17,505 nt of DNA from Candidatus Poribacteria bacterium (GTDB taxonomy: Bacteria > Poribacteria > WGA-4E > WGA-3G): assembly GCA_009835515.1 (NCBI GenBank), contig VXXH01000430.1, forward strand, positions 1 to 17,505, given 5' to 3'. Below are positions 1 to 8,309 of this stretch, piece by piece. Each line of letters starts with the position of its first letter. Position 1 is the stretch's first letter. Both the position numbers and the translations under genes were made by a program. The notes below the pieces were generated by a model that saw nothing but the letters and a program-made list of their open reading frames with translations, made no database searches and was not told where the DNA came from.

Positions 1-186
1 ATCTTCGATAATCCCATCCGCTTTCAACTCGCGAATGATGCCGTCTACGACGCGAGCAAAACTGTCACGCACGCCATTGATAGCAGTCTCAGGAACAACA
101 CCTTTTAGTAGTAAGTATCCATCGTTTTCCCATTGCTCTATCTGTTCTGGCGATAGTGGGGTTACCTGTTTTTGACCGTTTTTCAT
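1..186 (-). CDS. Phytanoyl-CoA dioxygenase (PhyH) family protein, N-terminal fragment cut by window edge
   Basis: An open frame runs from an ATG at 186-184 to the window edge, giving 62 residues. It contains WENDGYLLLKGVVPE at about residues 17-31, the typical first beta-strand region of PhyH-family Fe(II)/2-oxoglutarate oxygenases, in which the enzyme oxidises a small substrate using a HxD...H iron site. That iron site lies beyond the visible part, so substrate and catalytic competence cannot be judged. The start is supported by the position of the family motif and by a good promoter upstream at 254-282. The ribosome binding site is weak (TTTGGAATT about 10 bases upstream). The gene diverges from the DmfA2-like gene at 354. 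Family assignment rests on this short motif only. Confidence 0.72.
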   Translation of the reverse strand, partial: MKNGQKQVTPLSPEQIEQWENDGYLLLKGVVPETAINGVRDSFARVVDGIIRELKADGIIED

Positions 187-253
187 TTTTATTCAATTCC
201 AAAGTTTGGATGATTCTGAGAATTAAGATGACAAAAGTCGAAAAGATTGTAAA

Positions 254-282
254 ATAATAGCATATTTGGCGAAAAGAGTCAA
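254..282 (-). promoter_or_regulatory. Sigma70-type promoter for the PhyH-family gene
   Basis: On the minus strand the -35 box TTGACT (282-277) and the -10 box TATTAT (259-254) are separated by exactly 17 bases. The -10 box lies 67 bases upstream of the ATG at 186, in an AT-rich intergenic region of 167 bases shared with the divergent plus-strand gene. Each box differs from the consensus at one position. No equally good promoter was found by eye for the plus-strand gene. Confidence 0.6.
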
Positions 283-353
283 AGAAAATAGCCTTGATCG
301 CGTCGGCACCTCGTTTAGCAGATGATACACTATACATCAAAGGAGTACGCATA

Positions 354-1727
354 ATGGCAACTTTAACGCAGACTGAAAACCAAATCAGACCGCTGTATAT
401 TGACGGATATACACATCAACTCAGTTATGCCCCCGGTGAAGAAATTGCATTCCACATCTCAACGAGCGCAGGCAGCTACTCACTTGAGATTGCACGTATC
501 GGTGCGACACGCGAGATCGTTTGGAGTCAAAATGAAATTCCCGGTGCAGCACATCCGATCCCCGCAGATGCCTCATCGCAGGGATGTGGATGGCCCGCTT
601 CCTTTACGCTCGAAGTGCCTGAATCGTGGCGGAGTGGTTATTATGAAGGCACACTCCGCGCAACAGATGGCGGCGGTGATGTTGTCTATCGGAACCATCG
701 TACTGCCGAAAGCACGCTCTTCTTTATTGTCCGTCCTGCGAAACCCGGCGCAAACACGCCGATGCTTCTCCAACTCTCTACTAACACCTACAACGCCTAC
801 AACAACTGGGGCGGTTTCAGTCTCTACGGATATCACGGGGCAAGCAAAATACAGGGAAACCGCGTCTCGTTTGACCGCCCTACTCGCGGTATTTTCAGTA
901 ACTGGGAGTCGGCGTTTATCGTCTGGGCGGAACAAAACGGATATACGCTTGATTATGCTGCGAACTCCGATTTGGAATTTCACCCTGAAATGTTGGAACA
1001 CTACAAACTCGTCTTGAGCGTTGGACATGATGAATACTGGTCTGCCCCGATGCGTGATCATCTTGAAGCATTTATTGCAAATGGTGGGAACGCTGCCTTC
1101 TTCAGTGGGAATTCGGTTTGCTGGCAGGTGCGTTCTGAAGATAATGGCCGGGCTCTCGTCTGCTGGAAACAGACCTACAATCAAGATCCAGTTTATAAGA
1201 CCGACGATCATAGTACCCTCAGTACGCTGTGGAGCCACTATCTGGTGGGTCGTCCCGAAAATGAGTTAACGGGTGTCGGTTTTCTGCAGGGTGGGTATCA
1301 TTTGAGTCACGGGCAGTTTATGGATGGTGCAGGCGAATACACAGTCCATCGTCCGGAACATTGGATCTTTGAAGGGACAGACCTCTCGCGAGATGATACT
1401 TTTGGTGGCGCAAATACGATTGTCGGCTACGAGTGCGACGGATGCGAATTCACCCTTGAAAACGGTTTACCGGTGCCGACCTATCGCGACGGCACGCCTG
1501 AAAGCTTCACGATCCTCGCGACTGCGCCTGTCCGATGGCATCCGGATGACTGTGAATGGTACGAACGTTGGGAAAGAGGGAGAACCGGTGCCGCAACGAT
1601 GGGCATCTATACACAAGGCGGGACGGTCTTCACTGCTGCCACAACCGATTGGTCGCACGGATTAGCAGGAGGCGATGCCGTCGTTGAGCGCATCACGCAC
1701 AACGTTCTGCGTCGGCTTGCAGAATAA
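354..1727 (+). CDS. N,N-dimethylformamidase large-subunit-like protein (DmfA2 C-terminal domain family)
   Basis: This 457-residue cytoplasmic-type protein has no signal peptide. The ATG at 354 is chosen because AAAGGAG (339-345) sits 8 bases before it; an in-frame ATG at 294 has no ribosome binding site. The N-terminal ~130 residues look like a beta-rich domain. Residues ~137-457 match the amidohydrolase-like half of the dimethylformamidase large subunit: TNTYNAYNNWGG (residues 143-154), SFDRP (~172) and LVLSVGHDEYWS (219-230). Known DMFase uses a mononuclear iron held by two Tyr and one Glu. Here Glu227 of HDE and Tyr146 are spaced as I recall for two of those ligands, and Tyr96/97 (SGYYEG) is a candidate for the third. 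DmfA2 is usually longer (about 760 residues) and pairs with a small subunit, which is absent here. It probably hydrolyses a C-N bond; the true substrate is unknown. The C-terminus converges on the permease genes with 22 bases between. Confidence 0.7.
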   Translation: MATLTQTENQIRPLYIDGYTHQLSYAPGEEIAFHISTSAGSYSLEIARIGATREIVWSQNEIPGAAHPIPADASSQGCGWPASFTLEVPESWRSGYYEGTLRATDGGGDVVYRNHRTAESTLFFIVRPAKPGANTPMLLQLSTNTYNAYNNWGGFSLYGYHGASKIQGNRVSFDRPTRGIFSNWESAFIVWAEQNGYTLDYAANSDLEFHPEMLEHYKLVLSVGHDEYWSAPMRDHLEAFIANGGNAAFFSGNSVCWQVRSEDNGRALVCWKQTYNQDPVYKTDDHSTLSTLWSHYLVGRPENELTGVGFLQGGYHLSHGQFMDGAGEYTVHRPEHWIFEGTDLSRDDTFGGANTIVGYECDGCEFTLENGLPVPTYRDGTPESFTILATAPVRWHPDDCEWYERWERGRTGAATMGIYTQGGTVFTAATTDWSHGLAGGDAVVERITHNVLRRLAE

Positions 1728-1749
1728 GCAAGCATGTTGTTTGCTGAGG

Positions 1750-3177
1750 TTATATCTCTTTCCGTTGAAATGAAACGTGTGCCGCCGCAAATAACACTGT
1801 AAAAAAGAGTAACAATAGCATCACGTCTAACATTGCGCCTTTGAATGCATCTCCTAAACGCACCCTGTCCTGAAACTTCGGAATGCTTTCAAAGGAGACA
1901 GGCTTATCAGACATACCTTCTCTGACGAAAGGAACATGTAGACTGTCTGGATCTGCGCGGTCGGCAGCGATGAGGAAATCGTTGAATACATCGGCATAAC
2001 GCTCGGCGTTTTTCAAGAAATCCAAATGCCTTTGGAACCCCGTTCCTGCAAGGGATTCAATGGCATATTGTGCAATTGCTGTCGGCGAGATACGATTGAA
2101 CTCTCTGGCAATCTGAATCTGGTTGATTTGTGCGTTTAAGTATGCTCTGTGCAATCTCGCGCCTTCTCTTGCCTCCTCATTTAGAAACTCAGCCCAGAGC
2201 AGTGTTGCGGGTGTCGGTGGACGCTCACGGGTGAGTGCTTCATCTTCTAATCCGCGGGCTATGTAGCGTTCTCGGAGACCACTATACCTGAAATATACTG
2301 GACTCGGACCCCGGCGGATTGACGGCTGGTTCAACCCACTCATAATGGTCCCAAGCATTGACGGCACGAGAATCACCCAAATTACCCATATCAGTAGCAG
2401 AATTACAAGGCTCGTTGAGGCGTTGTTAACGAGTGTGGAGATGAGAAACCCTAAGGCGATAAAGACAGCGATATATATCAAACCCACAACGAAAATACCA
2501 CCGATTCTACTCCATTCTTGGACATTGAGTTGGAGCGTTCCAGAGAGGTAAAGTAACAGGAGGTTAACCAACACGCCGCTCATAAAAACAGTACCCAGGC
2601 TGATAAGACTGCTTAAGAATTTACCCGTGAGTACTGTCCGACGCGCAACAGCATTGGATAGCGTCAATCGGAGGGTGCCGTGTTCCAGTTCACCAGAAAT
2701 CGCGTCAAACGTAAAAATGAGCGCGAGGAAACTGAGGACATTGGAGATGATGAGGATCCAGTCGATTTTTAAGAATACTGGGAATATATCTTTCGCCTTT
2801 ATGGATGGAAATCCACTATATTTTAATCGCCAGATACCAGAGATGTTATAGATCGTTCCCCATCCTGCACGTTCCCCGGATGCAAATTTCGGCAGACTAT
2901 TTTCACTGCCGTGTGCACAGAAAGAGAGCGGTGAAGGCTTTTTGTGAAGTTCGCCGGGACCGTTTAAAACGAGGTTGTAAAGATTATTACTATTCCCTTC
3001 AAGTCGCGCCGAGTACGCTGAAACCTGCTGTCCATATTCTGCCTGTTGTGTTTTATATTCGTCAATATGCCCCACGGCGTTGACGAGCATTAAGAAAACA
3101 ATCAGCAGCATCGCGAGTGCGAAACGGAGGCTATTGACTTGCTCAAACAATTCTCGTTTCACAATATGCCAAAGCAT
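1750..3177 (-). CDS. ABC-2-type transporter permease (second of a tandem pair)
   Basis: This 475-residue integral membrane protein starts at an ATG preceded by AGGAGGT (3183-3189). One membrane segment lies at ~17-36, followed by a soluble loop of about 100 residues. Segments follow at ~139-158 and within ~185-275, then a second large loop of about 170 residues and a last segment at ~450-470. The sequence FDAISGELEHGTLR (157-170) followed by a basic stretch and a Gly-Lys is the hallmark of ABC-2 permeases of the type that carry two large periplasmic loops (DUF3526-like). It starts one base after the stop of the upstream permease (TGAGATG), so the two are almost certainly co-translated and form a heterodimer. 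An ATPase partner is required for export but is not encoded nearby. The substrate is unknown. Confidence 0.82.
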   Translation of the reverse strand: MLWHIVKRELFEQVNSLRFALAMLLIVFLMLVNAVGHIDEYKTQQAEYGQQVSAYSARLEGNSNNLYNLVLNGPGELHKKPSPLSFCAHGSENSLPKFASGERAGWGTIYNISGIWRLKYSGFPSIKAKDIFPVFLKIDWILIISNVLSFLALIFTFDAISGELEHGTLRLTLSNAVARRTVLTGKFLSSLISLGTVFMSGVLVNLLLLYLSGTLQLNVQEWSRIGGIFVVGLIYIAVFIALGFLISTLVNNASTSLVILLLIWVIWVILVPSMLGTIMSGLNQPSIRRGPSPVYFRYSGLRERYIARGLEDEALTRERPPTPATLLWAEFLNEEAREGARLHRAYLNAQINQIQIAREFNRISPTAIAQYAIESLAGTGFQRHLDFLKNAERYADVFNDFLIAADRADPDSLHVPFVREGMSDKPVSFESIPKFQDRVRLGDAFKGAMLDVMLLLLFFTVLFAAAHVSFQRKEI

Positions 3178-3178
3178 C

Positions 3179-4654
3179 TCAGACCTCCTGCCGACTGAAA
3201 ACCGCGAAGGTCATCATAAGTAGCATTGGGTTCAGAGTGAAAAGTAGAAGTAGGTCGCGGAGTGCGCGGTTACTGGCATCCTCAAACACACTCGGCGGTT
3301 GATAAGAGAAGCGTGGGGCATCGTCCCATCGGACGGATCCTTTATCACTCGCAAACCATTGCCGTGAACTGAACGCCTTTTTATCGTAGAAATAGTCCAA
3401 TATTGTTTCCCTATACTGTCGTCCCGCTTTGAAAAAGTCTTGCATTCTCGCGAGATCAGTCCCTGCCCACGCCTCTGTGGAGAGGTGATATAAGCCTGCA
3501 GGTGAAAATCGGAGCGCGTTTCGAGCAATATTTGATTTATGAATATAGGTTTCGGAAAAGGTTGTCTCTCGTATTTGCCAGACTTTGTTAGCAGTCCGAA
3601 TCCGTCCAGATGTTAGTTCTTGAAAATAGGCTTTAACCGTCGGGACATGGATTTCCGATGCATCTGGAATGAACGTAATATTTTTCTTCAAATGTGTGTA
3701 ACTCGAACTCCCACCACTTGATTTACTACCCTTTAGTAATGGCGGGTTCTCAAACGGATCCCCAGGTACTTCTTCAGCCCAATAGAATTGTTCTAAAATC
3801 TGGTCAATCGCTTGATCCGCTTGCTTAACTCTCTCCTCCGTATCAATAAATCGGTTGACGAGGAATAGGCTCACATTCGGATAGAGCAGGGTCAACACCA
3901 CCCAAATAAACATTGAAACAATAAGCGATGTTGCTGTGCGGTGAATTACGCTGGAGATAAACAATCCGATGAGATAGAACGTAGAGGTATAGACGACCGT
4001 TGTGAGGAAAATACCGCCAATCCGAAGAAAGTCGTCGGCACCATAATGGATAGCATTAGATTGCAGTTGGAGCAGTAGTGTCAACAGAAAACTCATTAGC
4101 AGCGGTAGTGTAAGGCACAGCATGGCACCCAGATACTTTGCCAACACAATCCATCCGCGTCCAACAGGATTGACAAGGATTAGACGTAACGTACCGTTCT
4201 CACGGTCGCCAGCGATTGCGTCGTATGCGAAAACCAGAGCGAGAAGACTGAAAAGGATTTGGAAAATAGAGACCAAATCTATATCGGCGAGCAGGTATCG
4301 GAAAGGATTGCTGAACCCTGTATTACGGCTAACATCCCCCCATAAGAACGGAACTTTTCCAATTCTGATTTGGAGGGAATTCTTCGCGCGTTTGTCAAGT
4401 CCCTGATTAAAGAGGCTCAATGGATTGGGTGCTCTGTCAAGCTCCGGCATGAAAGATGAATATGTTTTTCCGCTAAAGTTCCCTTCTTGGTGTCTCTGGA
4501 AACCTTCGTTGTACCTCGCGAGTCTCCGCTCATAATTGTCCGTTAAGACGATGCTCCCCGCCAGTACAAGTGACATAGACGCAATAACCGTAACCAAAAA
4601 GCGGAACGTCATTAAATTCATTAAGAGTTCATGTCGAATCAGTGTCCAAAGCAT
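3179..4654 (-). CDS. ABC-2-type transporter permease (first of a tandem pair)
   Basis: The protein has 491 residues from the ATG at 4654. That start gives MLWTLIRHELL, which aligns with the MLWHIVKREL start of the neighbouring permease, and AAAGGAG (4666-4672) lies 11 bases upstream; an in-frame ATG at 4708 would add 18 unlikely residues. The architecture matches its neighbour: membrane segment ~17-37, large loop, segment ~126-146, signature AYDAIAGDRENGTLR (143-157), a cluster of segments to ~270, a second large loop and a C-terminal segment. The two proteins are diverged paralogues. The gene is preceded by its own promoter (4686-4715), so the pair can be expressed separately from the large operon upstream. 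The cargo is unknown. Confidence 0.82.
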   Translation of the reverse strand: MLWTLIRHELLMNLMTFRFLVTVIASMSLVLAGSIVLTDNYERRLARYNEGFQRHQEGNFSGKTYSSFMPELDRAPNPLSLFNQGLDKRAKNSLQIRIGKVPFLWGDVSRNTGFSNPFRYLLADIDLVSIFQILFSLLALVFAYDAIAGDRENGTLRLILVNPVGRGWIVLAKYLGAMLCLTLPLLMSFLLTLLLQLQSNAIHYGADDFLRIGGIFLTTVVYTSTFYLIGLFISSVIHRTATSLIVSMFIWVVLTLLYPNVSLFLVNRFIDTEERVKQADQAIDQILEQFYWAEEVPGDPFENPPLLKGSKSSGGSSSYTHLKKNITFIPDASEIHVPTVKAYFQELTSGRIRTANKVWQIRETTFSETYIHKSNIARNALRFSPAGLYHLSTEAWAGTDLARMQDFFKAGRQYRETILDYFYDKKAFSSRQWFASDKGSVRWDDAPRFSYQPPSVFEDASNRALRDLLLLFTLNPMLLMMTFAVFSRQEV

Positions 4655-4685
4655 TGAGGCGCATTCTCCTTTGATACAACCTTCA

Positions 4686-4715
4686 TTTATACGCCTACTT
4701 GGATGCACTTTTCAA
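4686..4715 (-). promoter_or_regulatory. Sigma70-type promoter for the twin permease operon
   Basis: On the minus strand TTGAAA (4715-4710) and TATAAA (4691-4686) are separated by 18 bases. The -10 box ends 31 bases upstream of the permease ATG at 4654, leaving a short leader that contains the ribosome binding site. It lies in the 129-base gap that separates the permeases from the lipoprotein gene ending at 4784. Confidence 0.55.
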
Positions 4716-4783
4716 GCGTTTAGCAGAATTATCAGGTTTTATTACGATGTGCCTCACATGAAACTTTACTCGGAGTACCTCCT

Positions 4784-6127
4784 TCACTTTCGCGAGGTAT
4801 GTTTAGAAATTGCAGACGGTTGTGTTGATGCTACGTCGGCATAGTAAGCTTCAAGTTCTGCTTTCACCCAACGGCGTATCATTTTTTCGTGTTGGGCACC
4901 CGAAGCATTTGGCGTTAACATGATAAGTGCCATCATCTCTTCTAAATCAAAGGGAGCCCGAAACTGACCATCAATAATAATATCAATGCCCCCATCTCTT
5001 TCGTCTTGCACTAAGCATGCCCAATGTTGATAGTCGTTACTCAAAACGAGTGTGCCGCTTATAGCGTGAGGGACATCCATCACAGCCCCATCGTAAAAGA
5101 CCGAGACGCTCCTGCCCCAAGGCTGTCCCATGTAGGCGAGGTGAAGCCCATCAGGACTGACAATCAAACGTCCTACCCATTTCAATGATGTGCCGCGAAT
5201 CGTATCTGCGACAACAAAGGTGTCACCGTCCCAACTTGCCTCATAAAATAGGGACTCTCCGGCAAAAGTAAGTTGACTGACACTACTAAAAGCAAGGCTA
5301 CGCGTGCCATCTCGGATAATGAACCAATTGTCATCGCGTTCTGCAGCGTAGGCATACTGTCCACCTTGCGAAAATCGGATGCTACTGAAATTATCAAAGA
5401 CTTCGCTCTCTTGTCCGTCTATTACTGCTCGCCAGCCATCGTCGGATCGAACCAGCATACCTAACCGCCCATTTGACCCGAGCGTGAAATCTGCTATTGC
5501 GTTAAAGGGGCCTAGCAATTGATTGTCCAGCGCGAGGTATTGCCGACCCCCTTTTCTGACGATATAGGCAAGTTGTTTACTATTGGGTCCGAATCGAAGG
5601 GCTCCAATACCTTCATAAAGAGGGCCCAATTCTCCCTTAACGACAACGCGGAATTGATTACCCTCGGCAATCACAAAAGCAAGAAAGTGCCCGTCAGGTG
5701 AAAAAGTGAGCGAGCCTTGCATCACTGCCTCAAAAGGAGCACTTCGGACACCTTCACGTACAACTTGCCAACCGTCTGAATCGGAGGCGACGTATGCAAG
5801 CTGCTGCCCCGGGCCAAATAAGATCTCTCCGATGCCTGTCCATGGACGGCTGTGTACACCATCAACTGTTACAATCCAACCCGCATCTGTCTTCGCAGCA
5901 TAGGCAAAACGCTGGGAATCTTCACTGAAGACGATGGTTTCGAGTGCCACGCCGAGGTAAGGTTGCGAAAGTGTTGCGTCTAACTTGAGTTGTTGACGCT
6001 TATCTTTTTCAATGACTTCTACTCGGTGGAGACGGTCAGGACTATGACCGTACCAAACGAGATATTCCTTGCTACAGCCGCATACGAGCAGTGTCAGCAT
6101 CAACGTTATCCAGCGGGAGATGGACAT
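4784..6127 (-). CDS. Beta-propeller repeat lipoprotein, last gene of the acyl-biosynthesis operon
   Basis: The protein has 447 residues from the ATG at 6127, which has AAAGGAG (6135-6141) 7 bases upstream. This start gives a lipoprotein signal: MSISRW, a hydrophobic core and LVCGC with Cys18 as lipidation site; the longer frame from 6229 would bury it. Residues ~55-410 hold about nine imperfect repeats of 36-42 residues, each with a FSPDG-like strand, an LAYVA-like strand, a W-x-VVVDG-like strand and a PFxxI ending. This is the pattern of WD40-like or TolB-like propellers. A short helical tail follows. It overlaps the FabZ-like gene by 22 bases and so is probably in its transcript. It may act as a scaffold or binding protein on the outer face of a membrane. 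No catalytic motif was seen, and specific function is unknown. Confidence 0.72.
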   Translation of the reverse strand: MSISRWITLMLTLLVCGCSKEYLVWYGHSPDRLHRVEVIEKDKRQQLKLDATLSQPYLGVALETIVFSEDSQRFAYAAKTDAGWIVTVDGVHSRPWTGIGEILFGPGQQLAYVASDSDGWQVVREGVRSAPFEAVMQGSLTFSPDGHFLAFVIAEGNQFRVVVKGELGPLYEGIGALRFGPNSKQLAYIVRKGGRQYLALDNQLLGPFNAIADFTLGSNGRLGMLVRSDDGWRAVIDGQESEVFDNFSSIRFSQGGQYAYAAERDDNWFIIRDGTRSLAFSSVSQLTFAGESLFYEASWDGDTFVVADTIRGTSLKWVGRLIVSPDGLHLAYMGQPWGRSVSVFYDGAVMDVPHAISGTLVLSNDYQHWACLVQDERDGGIDIIIDGQFRAPFDLEEMMALIMLTPNASGAQHEKMIRRWVKAELEAYYADVASTQPSAISKHTSRK

Positions 6128-6660
6128 AGAATTTCTCCTTTCGCAACGCTTTGTCCATTGACCTCGGCTTGCACTGACCACCTGTGCTTGTCTGAGGTAT
6201 TCTGATAGACCTGATACGCAATGATACATCCCGCGAAAACCGGCGCAAGCAGTTTTACGCGTAATCTTATGGGTGATTGCTCAAGCTGACGTATCTCCGA
6301 TAGATTATCAAGTACGTGCTGGCACAGCTCCTTGTCAACCTGCGGTTGTAGCATCTGGTACCTCTGAAGTTCAAGGAGCCCGTCAAGCAGGCCCACCTCC
6401 TCGAATTGGCGAATGACATCAAGAAGAACGCAGCACTGTCGGAGTCCCTCAATTGTATGAACACCGGGCCACAGTTTCAAATCTGGAAAATGCCCGACAA
6501 ATACCAGTTCGTTAGCAGACACATAGCGTTCGGCAGATAGTTGGGGGCGCGGTGAACTCTGATAATCAATAACCTGATCAACCATAAGCATTGGATGTCG
6601 CTCAGGTATCAAGTGTTCTATGACATCGGCACCAATAAGGAATTTTCTACTATCTTTCAA
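6106..6660 (-). CDS. FabZ-like 3-hydroxyacyl-ACP dehydratase with intact His/Glu
   Basis: This 184-residue hot-dog-fold protein would dehydrate 3-hydroxyacyl-ACP to trans-2-enoyl-ACP. RHPMLMVD (21-28) matches the FabZ start. GHFPDLKLWPGVHTIEGL (56-73) carries both catalytic residues, His57 and Glu71. It is longer than ordinary FabZ (about 150 residues) because of an insertion of roughly 30-35 residues after the central helix (~85-120), an insertion it shares with the second FabZ-like protein at 16264-16821. The start is a TTG at 6660 with GGAG (6668-6671) 7 bases upstream; the first in-frame ATG (Met24) would remove the conserved RHP motif. The gene follows the FabD-like gene after a 48-base gap and overlaps the lipoprotein gene downstream. 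Confidence 0.85.
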   Translation of the reverse strand: MKDSRKFLIGADVIEHLIPERHPMLMVDQVIDYQSSPRPQLSAERYVSANELVFVGHFPDLKLWPGVHTIEGLRQCCVLLDVIRQFEEVGLLDGLLELQRYQMLQPQVDKELCQHVLDNLSEIRQLEQSPIRLRVKLLAPVFAGCIIAYQVYQNTSDKHRWSVQAEVNGQSVAKGEILCPSPAG

Positions 6661-6708
6661 AAGGTGTCTCCGTGAACAAGGTGAGGTAAAGGCGTTTAGG
6701 GCTAATTT

Positions 6709-7569
6709 TTATATCAACGCTACTTTTGCTTGCGGTAGATTACGACGTACCAAATAACGGAGCACTCTGCCCGGACCCGCTATCACGAAACGTTCAACGC
6801 CTAACGCATCTAAGGTGGCGAGAGCAGTTGTCCAGTTTAACGGTTCAGTCAGTTGTGCCAGAAATTGAGGAACTATCTCTTTTGTGTCATTCATGCAGGC
6901 ACCGTTAAGTCCGGAAATAACAGGACGAATATGTGGTTTAACGCAGAGGCTCCCTAACGCAGTGGCAAGTTCCGGCTTTGCCACTTCCATAAGAGGACTA
7001 TGCCAGGGACCACCCACGTTTAAACGGCGGGATTGGCAGAGAGGTGCGACTGCTTGTAATGCCGGAAGTGTTCCTGTAAGGACGACTTCTCGAGGTGCAT
7101 TGTATGCTCCCACACTCAACGGACCGTGTGTCTGTCCGATCGTCAGCATTTGTTGCACCCCATCTGCATCAATATCAGTTAGCGCGAGCATATCGCCTTC
7201 ATAGATACGAGCGGCGGCTCCCATGGATCGCCCGCGAACCGCAGCGATTTCGACAGCATCCTCAGCGGACATCGCGCCCGCGAATGCCCATGCTGCAACT
7301 TCTCCGAGAGAATGACCAGCAAAGAAATCCGCTGCCAAGCCCTTTTCCCGCGCCCTGAGTGCTTGCGTCAACGCCAAAGCAATATGCAAGGGTTGAATTA
7401 CACGGCTTAACTGCAGCATGCGTCCACCATCAGAAAAAAGCAAGTCAGCCGTACAGTTGCTGGCACAAAGCGCACGTTCAATCAATGAAGAACCTTGTGC
7501 CATTTCCCGCTGCAGAACAGTGCGCGTAGTCGGGTCGCCCAATCCGCTAAAGAGAAGGGCAGTCTTCAC
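6709..7569 (-). CDS. FabD-like (malonyl)acyl-CoA:ACP transacylase
   Basis: This 286-residue acyltransferase would load malonyl (or another acyl) units from CoA onto the carrier protein. GHSLGE (85-90) gives nucleophile Ser87, GGPWHSPLM (186-194) gives catalytic His190, and AVRGRSM (110-116) gives Arg112, which in FabD binds the malonyl carboxylate and so favours a dicarboxylic extender. The N-terminal FPGQGSQ motif of the family is here FSGLGDP, so the Gln that normally supports the oxyanion hole is replaced by Leu10, which is odd. The start is GTG at 7569 with GGAGGA (7578-7583) 8 bases upstream, and its first bases overlap the FabG-like stop codon (GTGA). A fold in this position implies the operon supplies its own extender units. 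Confidence 0.85.
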   Translation of the reverse strand: MKTALLFSGLGDPTTRTVLQREMAQGSSLIERALCASNCTADLLFSDGGRMLQLSRVIQPLHIALALTQALRAREKGLAADFFAGHSLGEVAAWAFAGAMSAEDAVEIAAVRGRSMGAAARIYEGDMLALTDIDADGVQQMLTIGQTHGPLSVGAYNAPREVVLTGTLPALQAVAPLCQSRRLNVGGPWHSPLMEVAKPELATALGSLCVKPHIRPVISGLNGACMNDTKEIVPQFLAQLTEPLNWTTALATLDALGVERFVIAGPGRVLRYLVRRNLPQAKVALI

Positions 7570-8309
7570 AACGACAATCCTCCATCTACGACTAACTGCT
7601 GACCTGTGATATAACTTGCATCATCGGAAGCGAGAAAAAGCACAGCATGAGCGACTTCTTCAGGATTTCCAAAACGGGCTAAAGGAATGTGAATCCGCCT
7701 CTCCTCAGCAAGGTGTCTATTCATCCGCTGAGCCATACCTTCTGTTAGAAGTCCAGGTACGACAGTATTAACGCGGATACCTTTGGGCGCAAGTTCAGCC
7801 GCTAAAGTACGGGTCAAAGCGATAATTCCACCTTTAGCGGCTGCGTAATTGGCTTGTCCAGGGCTGGCAATATGCCCCGCTATAGAGCCGATGTTTACAA
7901 TAGCACCTTTACCTTTTGCCATCATTGAACGGACCACGGCGCGTGAACAATTGAAAACACCGCCGAGGTTAGTTTCCAGGATCGCTGTCCAACTCTCTGC
8001 AGACATGAGCGCGAAAGGTTTATCATCAACGATAGCAGCGTTGTTTACCAAAACATCAATACCATCACGCTGAACAAGGAAGGCTTTAATCGCTCTATCA
8101 ACTGCCTCAGCATCGCTCACATCTGCTTTTACCAGCGCAGCATCTCCACCCACCCGGCGGATTTCGGCAAGTGTTTGCTCGGCACCCTTGTCAAAGCGAT
8201 GGTAACCAATCCCGACGAAGGCACCTTCGGCGGCGAAGGCTTTAGCGATGATCCTTCCCAATCCTCGAGAAGCACCCGTGACTAACACAGTTGAACTCTC
8301 CCAACGCAT
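7566..8309 (-). CDS. FabG-like 3-oxoacyl-ACP reductase (SDR family)
   Basis: This 247-residue classical short-chain dehydrogenase would reduce 3-oxoacyl-ACP to 3-hydroxyacyl-ACP with NAD(P)H. The motifs are in order: TGASRGLG (11-18) binds the cofactor, VNNAA (88-92) follows, and the catalytic set is Asn114, Ser142 (NIGSIAG), Tyr155 and Lys159 (YAAAK), with PG at ~189. The last residues GQQLVVDGGLSL form the usual FabG C-terminus. Length and motifs are fully standard. The ATG at 8309 shares one base with the stop of the upstream GcvT-like gene (TGATG), indicating coupled translation. With no enoyl reductase in the operon, the KR and DH steps should leave a double bond in each cycle. Confidence 0.9.
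   Translation of the reverse strand: MRWESSTVLVTGASRGLGRIIAKAFAAEGAFVGIGYHRFDKGAEQTLAEIRRVGGDAALVKADVSDAEAVDRAIKAFLVQRDGIDVLVNNAAIVDDKPFALMSAESWTAILETNLGGVFNCSRAVVRSMMAKGKGAIVNIGSIAGHIASPGQANYAAAKGGIIALTRTLAAELAPKGIRVNTVVPGLLTEGMAQRMNRHLAEERRIHIPLARFGNPEEVAHAVLFLASDDASYITGQQLVVDGGLSL

Noticed and set aside
573..1238. Long minus-strand open frame (221 codons) inside the DMFase-like gene
   Set aside because: It is antisense to a well-supported gene, shows no recognisable motif and has no ribosome binding site.
4747..4759. Small inverted repeat ATGTG-CCT-CACAT after the propeller lipoprotein gene
   Set aside because: The stem is only 5 bp and has no T-run on the minus strand, so it is not a credible terminator.
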